From positions 1 to 64,000 of the forward strand of contig JBNJCX010000005.1 in assembly GCA_051744365.1 (NCBI GenBank): a DNA stretch of 64,000 nt, given 5' to 3'. Positions 17,986 through 25,636 of this stretch are shown piece by piece. Position numbers and translations under genes: made by a program. Source of the stretch: Gudongella sp051744365. Lineage in GTDB: Bacteria; Bacillota; Clostridia; Tissierellales; Tissierellaceae. How positions within the stretch are numbered: the stretch's first letter is position 1; each line of letters starts with the position of its first letter. The notes below the pieces were generated by a model. The model did no database searches, was not told the DNA's origin, and worked only from the letters and a program-made list of their open reading frames with translations.

Positions 17986-19485
17986 ATGGTTAAAATTCTA
18001 TGTGAGGACGTTAACATAAAAACACATGACCCTTACGAACTGGTAAGGGCTTTTTATAGCGAGGAAGAAGTGCAGGTTGTGGATGACAGAACATTTATAA
18101 CTGAAGAAAAAGATGAAGACGCTGTACGGATATCCATGGATAATAATATTTACAGAGTCTCACTTCTAAGGGGAAATGAAATCGTAGATACTGAAGAGAT
18201 TCCATATTCGAAACTTGATTTTTACAGAAATGAGCGAGCATCAAGAAACAATACAGTAAAACATCTAATATATAAAGTTCTTGATAGGAATCTAAAAACA
18301 AATCTTCCTTGGGGTATACTAACTGGAACTCGACCAGTGAAGATTGCAAAGATTCTAATGGATAAGGGACTTGATATTGATGAAACCCTAGATACTCTAA
18401 CAGAAGCATATCTACTGAGACCTGACAAGGCAAGACTTATAATTCAGGTTTCTATTGGACAGAAGAAAATTCTGGAATCAATAGAAAAAAACAGCTACAG
18501 CATATACATTGGGATACCCTTCTGCCCGACAAGATGTTTTTATTGTTCATTTCCAACATTGAATGCAGATAAATATGGAAGCTCTATGGAAAGGTATGTG
18601 GAAAACCTGATCCATGAGCTGGAAGACAATGCCAGTATGATGGAGAAGTGGGCAATAAATACTATATACATTGGTGGAGGAACTCCTACATCACTACCTG
18701 TTGAACTAATGGAAAGACTGCTTAAATATATAGATAAAAAGTTTATAGGAGTAAATGAGCTTACAGTTGAGGCAGGTCGGCCGGACACCATAAACAGCGA
18801 GTATCTTGAGCTTTTCAAGCGGTATAATGTCGACAGAATAAGCATTAATCCCCAGACTATGAACGATGATACGTTAAAGATAATAGGTCGAAGGCATTCA
18901 TCAGAAGATATTCTGACCACTTATAAATTGAGCAAGGATATCGGAATTGAGACTGTCAATATGGATTTGATTGTAGGTCTTCCTAGTGAAGACAGGAAGG
19001 ATATTGAAGATACGTTAAAGAAACTTGAACCCTTGCAGCCTGACAACTTGACTGTGCATACTCTTGCAGTTAAGAAGGGCTCTGATTTTATTGATGATCG
19101 AAAGAATTATTCCATGGCCTCTGCTGAAGAAATTCAGGAGATGCTAAGGCTTACAGCTAAATATGCAGAAAAGAACAATTTGATCCCCTATTACCTGTAT
19201 AGACAAAAACAGATAATGGGCAATTTCGAAAACATTGGGTACAGCAGACCTGATAATCCATGTCTATATAATATTTCCATAATGGAGGAGAAGGAAACAA
19301 TCATAGGCATCGGGATGGGTTCTACCACCAAGCTATACAACAAGTTGGAAGATAGTATAGAAACAATAGCAAATTTCAGGAATCTTAAGGAATACATGGA
19401 CAGGTTGTCAGAACTTGAATTGAGAAAAAGGCAGAAAATCAAGGGAATTGAGGATTCATGGAGCCAGATTCAGCTTGACACTTAG
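17986..19485 (+). CDS. hemZ: Coproporphyrinogen dehydrogenase-like radical SAM protein HemZ
   Basis: Radical SAM enzyme of the oxygen-independent coproporphyrinogen III oxidase (HemN/HemZ) family. The 499-residue product has about 150 N-terminal residues typical of HemZ, then the cluster motif CPTRCFYCSF, IYIGGGTPTSLP, EAGRPDTI and a HemN-like barrel. ATG 17986 follows GAGTGAT, while GTG 17977 overlaps the previous stop. No other haem gene is nearby, so the actual substrate in this organism is uncertain. Confidence 0.88.
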   Translation: MVKILCEDVNIKTHDPYELVRAFYSEEEVQVVDDRTFITEEKDEDAVRISMDNNIYRVSLLRGNEIVDTEEIPYSKLDFYRNERASRNNTVKHLIYKVLDRNLKTNLPWGILTGTRPVKIAKILMDKGLDIDETLDTLTEAYLLRPDKARLIIQVSIGQKKILESIEKNSYSIYIGIPFCPTRCFYCSFPTLNADKYGSSMERYVENLIHELEDNASMMEKWAINTIYIGGGTPTSLPVELMERLLKYIDKKFIGVNELTVEAGRPDTINSEYLELFKRYNVDRISINPQTMNDDTLKIIGRRHSSEDILTTYKLSKDIGIETVNMDLIVGLPSEDRKDIEDTLKKLEPLQPDNLTVHTLAVKKGSDFIDDRKNYSMASAEEIQEMLRLTAKYAEKNNLIPYYLYRQKQIMGNFENIGYSRPDNPCLYNISIMEEKETIIGIGMGSTTKLYNKLEDSIETIANFRNLKEYMDRLSELELRKRQKIKGIEDSWSQIQLDT

Positions 19486-19503
19486 GCAGTATTATTTTAT
19501 AAT
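19475..19503 (+). promoter_or_regulatory. Consensus promoter of the aspS T-box transcript
   Basis: TTGACA (19475-19480, inside the last codons of hemZ) and TATAAT (19498-19503) have exactly 17-base spacing, a full sigmaA consensus. Confidence 0.85.
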
Positions 19504-19509
19504 TATGTA

Positions 19510-19735
19510 AATTAAATAAACAGACTTTGATAAGGAAGAGTATCAGAAATTATTGGGGCAAGAGAGCTGAAGATGGTGGGAATTCAGCACCAATATTCTG
19601 TGAAGACACCTTTGAGTCAGCAGTATATCTGCTCGTGAAATACGTTATAAATTGAGTGAGGAAAACCTAATTAGGGTGGCACCGCGAGATAAGCCTCTCG
19701 TCCCTGAAAATCAGAGATGAGAGGTTTTATATTTT
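19510..19735 (+). promoter_or_regulatory. T-box riboswitch leader of aspS
   Basis: The T-box sequence AGGGTGGCACCGCG is at 19673-19686, followed by a terminator stem (CCTCTCGTC with GATGAGAGG, about 19698-19723) and a T-rich tail. The candidate specifier triplet GAC (Asp) at 19605-19607 lies in the distal part of stem I, which matches the downstream aspartyl-tRNA synthetase. Confidence 0.92.
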
Positions 19736-19752
19736 TTTAAGGAGGTATAATT

Positions 19753-21537
19753 ATGGGAGAAAAAATGGGAAATCTTAGACGTACTGCCATGTGTGGAAAT
19801 CTTAGGATGGATGATGTGGGAAGTGATGTGGTACTGATGGGCTGGGTCCAGAGAGAGAGGAACCTGGGGGGGTTGTTATTTATAGACCTGAGGGATACAA
19901 CTGGCTTGGTACAGATAGTATTTGACGATAAAGCACCTAGAGATATGGTGGAAAAAGCCGAATCTGTAAGAACTGAGTACGTATTGGCAATCAGAGGTAA
20001 GGTAAGGGAAAGACAATCCAAGAATCCTAATATGCCAACAGGGGATATTGAGATTCTGGCAGAGGAAATCAAGATACTGGACGAAGCACAGACGCCTCCT
20101 ATATATATCAAGGACGAAGACAATGTAAGCGAAACAATGAGGCTGAAATACAGATATCTTGACTTGAGAAAGCCTTCAATGCAGAAAAATTTGAAGTTAA
20201 GGGCAAAAATTTCAAAGGTGGTCAGGGACTTTTTTTACGAAAATGATTTTGTAGAGATAGAGACTCCTATGCTTACAAAACCTACTCCTGAGGGAGCAAG
20301 GGATTATCTGGTGCCCAGCAGAGTAAACCCTGGTCAGTTCTATGCACTTCCACAGTCTCCTCAATTGATGAAGCAGCTTTTGATGGTATCTGGCATGGAC
20401 AGGTACTATCAGATAGTGAAATGCTTCAGGGACGAGGATTTAAGAGCCAACAGGCAGCCTGAATTCACTCAGGTGGATGTAGAGATGAGCTTTGTGGATG
20501 TTGAGGATGTTCTAGATATTAATGAAAAGCTTATGCAGAGACTTTTCAAGGAAATCAAGGGAATAAATTTGGAGCTTCCTTTGATGAGAATGTCATATAA
20601 TGATGCTATGGACAGGTATGGAGTGGATAAACCAGACCTGAGATTCGAACTTGAGCTTAAGAATGCATCAGAATTATTGAAAGCTTGTGGCTTCAAGGTG
20701 TTCAGTGACGCCATCCAGTCAGGTGGAGTTGTAAAGGGAATCAACGTAAAAAATGGAGCAGACAAATTTACACGTAAGGACATATCAAAGCTTGAGGATT
20801 ATGCAAAAACCTATGGTGCAAAAGGGCTTGCCTGGATGAAGCTGACTGATGAAGGAATCAGTTCACCTATTGGAAAGTTCTTCGACGATAAAGAAATAAA
20901 TAATTTAACAGAGTTTTTTGAAGCGGAAAAAGGTGATATGCTACTTTTTGTAGCTGATACCATACAAGTTGCAAACGATAGTTTAGGAAATCTTAGAAAT
21001 GATATTGCAAGAAGGATGGATTTGATTTCTGATGAAGATTTCAAAATACTTTGGATTACAGATTTTCCGTTGTTTGAATACGACGAGGAAGAAGAAAGAT
21101 ATGTGGCAAAGCATCATCCATTTACTCATCCAGTAGAAGAAGATATCCCATTGCTTGAAACTGAGCCTCATAGAGTAAGAGCAAAAGCTTATGACCTGGT
21201 GATAAATGGAGATGAAATGGGAGGAGGAAGTATCAGGATAAACAATTCCCAACTTCAATCCAGAATGTTCAGTGCACTGGGATTCAGTAAAGAAGAGGCT
21301 CAAGCAAAGTTCGGATTTCTGCTTGAAGCGTTTAAGTACGGAACACCTCCGCACGGCGGAATAGCCTTTGGTTTGGACAGACTTGTCATGTTGTTTTCAG
21401 GACGTTCGAACATAAGGGATGTAATTGCTTTTCCAAAAACCCAATCAGCTACCTGTCTTATGACAGATGCACCTACAGAGGCTTCGCCTAAACAGCTGCA
21501 AGAGGTTCATATAAGGGTTGATCTGAAGAATGAATGA
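19753..21537 (+). CDS. aspS: Aspartyl-tRNA synthetase
   Basis: Class IIb aminoacyl-tRNA synthetase of 594 residues, the bacterial-type length. It has an N-terminal OB anticodon-binding domain (GWVQRERNLGGLLFIDLRD), the catalytic core with motif 1 and the ETPMLTKPTPEGARDYLVPSR segment, the bacterial GAD insertion, and the motif 3 region HGGIAFGLDRLVML. AAGGAGGT precedes ATG 19753. The stop overlaps the start of tcdA. Confidence 0.97.
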   Translation: MGEKMGNLRRTAMCGNLRMDDVGSDVVLMGWVQRERNLGGLLFIDLRDTTGLVQIVFDDKAPRDMVEKAESVRTEYVLAIRGKVRERQSKNPNMPTGDIEILAEEIKILDEAQTPPIYIKDEDNVSETMRLKYRYLDLRKPSMQKNLKLRAKISKVVRDFFYENDFVEIETPMLTKPTPEGARDYLVPSRVNPGQFYALPQSPQLMKQLLMVSGMDRYYQIVKCFRDEDLRANRQPEFTQVDVEMSFVDVEDVLDINEKLMQRLFKEIKGINLELPLMRMSYNDAMDRYGVDKPDLRFELELKNASELLKACGFKVFSDAIQSGGVVKGINVKNGADKFTRKDISKLEDYAKTYGAKGLAWMKLTDEGISSPIGKFFDDKEINNLTEFFEAEKGDMLLFVADTIQVANDSLGNLRNDIARRMDLISDEDFKILWITDFPLFEYDEEEERYVAKHHPFTHPVEEDIPLLETEPHRVRAKAYDLVINGDEMGGGSIRINNSQLQSRMFSALGFSKEEAQAKFGFLLEAFKYGTPPHGGIAFGLDRLVMLFSGRSNIRDVIAFPKTQSATCLMTDAPTEASPKQLQEVHIRVDLKNE

Positions 21538-22243
21538 TAGATTTGCAAGAACAAGCATTCTCCTTGGAGAGAATGCAATGAAAATATTGAAGGAGTCTAC
21601 CGTGGCGGTCTTCGGAATTGGAGGTGTGGGCTCCTATGCCGTGGAGGCTCTTGCCAGAACAGGAATAGGCAAGCTTGTCATAGTGGACTATGATATAATA
21701 GATATATCAAATATAAATCGACAGGTACATGCTTTGACAAGTACAATCGGACAATTCAAGGTCGATGCAATGAAAGAAAGACTTTTGGACATTAATCCTG
21801 AGCTGAAGGTTGTTGCAGTCAACGATAAGTATAACAGTGAAACAAGGGAAAAACTGTTATCAAATGAGTATGACTATATTGTAGATGCCATTGATATGGT
21901 TTCTTCAAAGTTGGATTTGGTTACATCAGCATCCTCAATGGGTATACCAATAATAAGCTCAATGGGAGCAGGAAACAAATTAAATCCTACCGGTTTTATG
22001 GTTAAGGACATTAACAGCACAAAAGTCTGTCCTTTGGCTAGAGTTATGCGCCAGGAGTTGAGAAAACGCGGAATAGAAAACCTGAAGGTAGTATACTCAG
22101 AGGAAGAGCCATTGAAGATAAATCTTGGGGAAGGCGAACGGCGGAAAGCCATACCGGGAAGCATTGGATTCGTACCACCGGTAGTTGGCTTGATTATTGC
22201 GTCGGAAGTAATAAAGGATTTAACATCACAGGAGGAGAGATAG
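21530..22243 (+). CDS. tcdA: tRNA threonylcarbamoyladenosine dehydratase TcdA
   Basis: E1-like (ThiF family) ATPase that cyclises t6A37 in tRNA. The 237-residue product has the nucleotide motif GIGGVGSYAVEALARTGIG, DYDIIDISNINRQ and DAIDMVSSKLDL. It overlaps aspS by 8 bases and is followed one base later by the UGA-containing RseC gene, so aspS, tcdA and that gene are probably one transcript under aspartyl-tRNA T-box control. Confidence 0.93.
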   Translation: MNDRFARTSILLGENAMKILKESTVAVFGIGGVGSYAVEALARTGIGKLVIVDYDIIDISNINRQVHALTSTIGQFKVDAMKERLLDINPELKVVAVNDKYNSETREKLLSNEYDYIVDAIDMVSSKLDLVTSASSMGIPIISSMGAGNKLNPTGFMVKDINSTKVCPLARVMRQELRKRGIENLKVVYSEEEPLKINLGEGERRKAIPGSIGFVPPVVGLIIASEVIKDLTSQEER

Positions 22244-22244
22244 C

Positions 22245-22667
22245 GTGGATCAAATAGGATTTGTGATAAAGAAAGTTGGTGACCAGAAGGTACAACTGGA
22301 AGTTAAAAGACCATCAGGATGAGGCAGCTGTAGTTCCTGCGCAAGTTCTTGCGAAGTTAAGCCTCACTATGTTACAGTTAACAACAATATCGATGCGAAG
22401 CCTGGTGATTTTGTGGAGCTTCAGGCTATTCAAAAAAATATTATGAAGTATGTGACAATAATATATATGATTCCTTTTGCTTTCTTAATATTGGGAATCT
22501 TTGTCGGAAACAGTATGTTCAAAGGAATGGAGACCGCCAGCCACGAGCTTCTGATTTTTGGTATGGGAATTGTATTCCTGGCAATATCATTTGTGATTGT
22601 GAGAATTATTGACAAAGTATTTGCAAAGAAAGATGAGAATATAATCGTTATGACAAGAAAGCTTTAA
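22245..22667 (+). CDS. RseC/SoxR-reducing family membrane protein, probable selenoprotein (Sec26 encoded by UGA)
   Basis: Read through the in-frame TGA at 22320-22322, this is a 140-residue RseC-family protein. It has a short N-terminal domain, a redox cluster with Sec26-Gly-Ser-Cys29, Cys32 and Cys36, a small beta segment with KPGDFVEL, and two membrane helices (about 69-88 and 101-122). In relatives the cluster begins with Cys at the UGA position. GTG 22245 follows GGAGGAGAG. Translation stays in frame and family-like on both sides, and a hairpin follows the UGA at SECIS distance. Relatives work with Rnf-type or SoxR-reducing electron transfer. A simple nonsense mutation is the alternative. 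Confidence 0.82.
22323..22363 (+). promoter_or_regulatory. Candidate bacterial SECIS element
   Basis: Just after the UGA (22320-22322), CGCAA (22340-22344) pairs with UUGCG (22349-22353) around a GUUC loop. GGC (22323-22325) can close the base with GCC (22361-22363). The loop G is 22 bases past the UGA, within the usual bacterial SECIS range, and the loop has the GU expected for SelB. No fold was computed. Confidence 0.55.
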
Positions 22668-22679
22668 GGAGGGGTGGTT

Positions 22680-22934
22680 TTGGCAGAGAAGGATGCAATA
22701 ATCGTACGATTAAGAAGAGTAGAAGGTCAGATAAAGGGTATACAAAAAATGGTGGATGAGGACAAGTTCTGTGGAGATATATTGATTCAGATATCAGCTG
22801 CAAGAAGTGCCCTGAATAATGTTGGAGGGCTCATTCTTGAGAATTATATGAAGAATTGTCTATTGGAGGCACCGGATGGTTCTGAAGAGGAACTTGACAA
22901 GCTGATTGAGATTATGCTTAAATACACCAAATAA
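22680..22934 (+). CDS. CsoR/CstR family transcriptional regulator (Cys31/Cys60, persulfide-sensor-like)
   Basis: An 84-residue all-helical DUF156 repressor. From TTG 22680 (7 bases after AAGGAGG; GTG 22674 is too close) it has RRVEGQIKGIQKM at the start, Cys31 and Cys60. The CsoR copper-ligand His four residues before the second Cys is Tyr56 here, so a copper site is unlikely. Two Cys without His at this spacing resembles CstR, which senses persulfides. It follows the RseC selenoprotein gene by 12 bases, so a thiol/selenol redox signal is an attractive but unproven input. Confidence 0.82.
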   Translation: MAEKDAIIVRLRRVEGQIKGIQKMVDEDKFCGDILIQISAARSALNNVGGLILENYMKNCLLEAPDGSEEELDKLIEIMLKYTK

Positions 22935-23005
22935 TCCATGAATTCATCTGGGAATCATCCTGAAAAAAAGGTATCAAAATTTAATAATTTGAAAGGAGTC
23001 GGAAT

Positions 23006-24235
23006 ATGAATTTTAATAATCTTAAGGAAACAGACAAGGCGGTAATGGAAATTGTTAATGAGGAGATTGCCCGTCAGAATAAGCACATTGAACTTATAGC
23101 ATCGGAGAACTTTGTTTCTGAGGCTGTAATGGAGGCAATGGGAAGTCAATTGACAAATAAATATGCAGAAGGGTATCCTGGCAAGAGATATTACGGAGGA
23201 TGTGAAGTAGTAGACAAAGCGGAGACACTTGCCATTGAAAGACTTAAAGAGCTTTTTGGTGCTGACCATGCTAATGTGCAACCACATTCAGGATCAAATG
23301 CTAACCTTGCTGTATACTTTGCTTTTTTAAAGCCGGGAGACAAGGTTCTTGGAATGAAGCTGTCACAGGGAGGACACCTTACCCACGGAAGTCCTGTAAA
23401 TATTTCAGGAGTGTACTTCAATTTTGTAGAATATGGTGTTGACCCGGAAACTGAAACCATAGATTACGATGAAGTAAGAAGAATAGCACTTGAAGAAAAA
23501 CCAAAGATGATTGTAGCTGGCGCAAGTGCATACGCAAGAAAAATTGATTTCAGAAAATTCAAGGAAATTGCTGATGAAGTGGACGCATATCTAATGGTTG
23601 ATATGGCTCATATAGCTGGATTGATTGCGGCTGACCTTCATCAGAACCCAGTACCATATGCCGACTTCGTAACAACTACCACACACAAGACTCTGAGGGG
23701 ACCTAGGGGAGGAGCTATACTTTGCAAGGCTGAGTATGCCAAGGCAATAGATAAGGCAATTTTCCCTGGAATACAAGGCGGCCCGCTGATGCATGTTATT
23801 GCTGCAAAAGCAGTTGCATTTGGAGAAGCTTTACAGCCTGACTTCAAGGTTTACCAGAAACAGGTAATTGTTAATACCAATACTCTTGCTGAGGCATTGA
23901 TAGAAGAAGGATTCAGACTTGTTTCAGGTGGAACGGACAATCATTTGATTTTGATTGATGTAAGAAATAAAGGCTTGACAGGAAAAGTTGCAGAGACTAT
24001 GCTAAACAATGTAGGTATTGCAACCAACAAGAATACAATACCAAATGATCCTGAAAGTCCATTTGTTACAAGTGGTGTCAGAATTGGAACTGCTGCAATG
24101 ACTACAAGAGGTATGAATGAAGCTGAGATGAAGGAAATTGCAGAGCTGATAGCAAGGGCTCTGGAATCTGATAGTGATAAAGAAGCTGTAAAACAGAGAG
24201 TATACACTCTGTGCGATAAGTTTCCGCTTTATTAG
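23006..24235 (+). CDS. glyA: Serine hydroxymethyltransferase
   Basis: PLP enzyme that interconverts serine and glycine with tetrahydrofolate. The 409-residue product has ELIASENFVS, the PHSGSNANLAVYFA region, DMAHIAGLIA and the PLP-lysine motif TTTTHKTLRGPRGG. AAAGGAG precedes ATG 23006. It is preceded by about 70 bases without an obvious promoter and followed by a strong hairpin. Confidence 0.97.
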   Translation: MNFNNLKETDKAVMEIVNEEIARQNKHIELIASENFVSEAVMEAMGSQLTNKYAEGYPGKRYYGGCEVVDKAETLAIERLKELFGADHANVQPHSGSNANLAVYFAFLKPGDKVLGMKLSQGGHLTHGSPVNISGVYFNFVEYGVDPETETIDYDEVRRIALEEKPKMIVAGASAYARKIDFRKFKEIADEVDAYLMVDMAHIAGLIAADLHQNPVPYADFVTTTTHKTLRGPRGGAILCKAEYAKAIDKAIFPGIQGGPLMHVIAAKAVAFGEALQPDFKVYQKQVIVNTNTLAEALIEEGFRLVSGGTDNHLILIDVRNKGLTGKVAETMLNNVGIATNKNTIPNDPESPFVTSGVRIGTAAMTTRGMNEAEMKEIAELIARALESDSDKEAVKQRVYTLCDKFPLY

Positions 24236-24244
24236 TTCAGTAAA

Positions 24245-24270
24245 TAAGCCTACAGCAAGCTGTAGGCTTA
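24245..24270 (+). terminator. Hairpin after glyA (possible terminator)
   Basis: TAAGCCTACAG pairs perfectly with CTGTAGGCTTA around CAAG. No T-run follows, so it may be an mRNA-stabilising or factor-assisted terminator rather than an intrinsic one. Confidence 0.5.
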
Positions 24271-24298
24271 ACTAATGTATATAGACAGGTGGTTTATT

Positions 24299-25636
24299 AT
24301 GGAAATAACAAACATTAAGGAATCCAGAAATATAATTGAGGATATAGAACTGGGTAGTATAGCTGACGAATTGGAACTGGATCCAGGGGATGTCTTATTG
24401 AGCATCAACGACAGAAAGGTAAAAGATGTCATTGATTACAAATATATGATGGCGGATGAATATCTGGTAATCGAGATTGAGAAGACAAATGGAGATATAT
24501 GGGAGCTTGAAATTGAAAAGGAGCCCGGTGAGGATTTGGGGATTATATTTACCAATCCGCTGATAGACAGAGCCAGGAGCTGTAACAACAAATGCATGTT
24601 CTGTTTCATTGACCAGTTACCGCCAAATATGAGAGATACATTGTACTTCAAGGATGATGATTCCAGACTGTCATTTCTTCAAGGAAATTTCATAACGTTG
24701 ACCAATATGAGCGAGGATGAAATTCAGAGGATAATTGACTACAGACTAAGTCCGATAAACGTATCTGTTCATACAACTAATCCTGAGTTGAGAGTAAAGA
24801 TGTTGAGAAATAAAAATGCAGGTAAAATATTTGAAACTCTCAAAAAATTTCATGAAGTCAACATTGAGATGAACTGCCAAATAGTACTGGTTCCTGGAGT
24901 AAATGATGGGGAGGAGCTAATAAACACCATAGCAGATCTTTCCACATTATATCCATCCATACATTCTGTCGCTGTGGTACCTGTCGGCTTAACAAAGTAC
25001 AGACAAGGTCTTGATGAGCTTCAAATTTATGACAATATAAAAGCAGCTACGGTGGTTGATGAAATTCATAGGATGCAGGAGCATTACCTAAAGACAATCG
25101 ACACAAGATATATTTTTGCATCCGATGAGTTCTATGTCGTTTCCGGAAAAAAGCTGCCTGAAGAAGAAGAGTATGAGGGTTATCCCCAATACGAAAATGG
25201 TGTGGGACTTCTAAGGTCTTTTAGTAAGGAAGTTGAGGATGCACTTCTAAAATCAAAGAAATATGAATCCAGTAAAAAAATTGTATTTGCAACTGGTACA
25301 TTGGCCTTTGATTTTATGAAAGAAATTGCAGAGTTGATTACGAAGAAATATGATAACCTTGTTATAGAGGTTGTTCCTATCAAAAACCATTTCTTTGGAG
25401 AGACAATAACAGTATCAGGTCTGGTAACAGCCGTGGATCTTGTGGAACAGACTAAAGTGTATAAGGATTTTGATGAGGTCGTTATCCCAAGATCCATGCT
25501 GAAGAGGGATGAAGATATCTTCTTGGACAATATAACCCTGGAAGAGGCGTCGAGAAAATTGGGAATGAATATTATTCCATCCAAGGTGGATGGGTATGAA
25601 TTAATTAATATAATTGAGACAGGGGTGAGGTCGTGA
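24299..25636 (+). CDS. DUF512 family putative radical SAM protein
   Basis: A conserved clostridial protein of 446 residues with unproven function. The N-terminal part (about 10-80) resembles a PDZ domain (GSIADELELDPGDVLLSIND). The cluster motif C95-x3-C99-x2-C102 (CNNKCMFCFIDQLP) indicates a radical SAM-type Fe-S site, and the C-terminal part is the DUF512 domain. ATG 24299 follows ACAGGTGG; ATG 24275 lies too close to the hairpin. It overlaps der by 4 bases, the common DUF512-der-plsY-gpsA order. Confidence 0.88.
   Translation: MEITNIKESRNIIEDIELGSIADELELDPGDVLLSINDRKVKDVIDYKYMMADEYLVIEIEKTNGDIWELEIEKEPGEDLGIIFTNPLIDRARSCNNKCMFCFIDQLPPNMRDTLYFKDDDSRLSFLQGNFITLTNMSEDEIQRIIDYRLSPINVSVHTTNPELRVKMLRNKNAGKIFETLKKFHEVNIEMNCQIVLVPGVNDGEELINTIADLSTLYPSIHSVAVVPVGLTKYRQGLDELQIYDNIKAATVVDEIHRMQEHYLKTIDTRYIFASDEFYVVSGKKLPEEEEYEGYPQYENGVGLLRSFSKEVEDALLKSKKYESSKKIVFATGTLAFDFMKEIAELITKKYDNLVIEVVPIKNHFFGETITVSGLVTAVDLVEQTKVYKDFDEVVIPRSMLKRDEDIFLDNITLEEASRKLGMNIIPSKVDGYELINIIETGVRS

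Noticed and set aside
22320..22322. TGA as a plain nonsense mutation splitting the RseC gene
   Set aside because: It falls exactly at a redox-Cys position, the frame is otherwise intact with a good start, and a SECIS-like hairpin follows. Selenocysteine is more likely, although mutation is not excluded.
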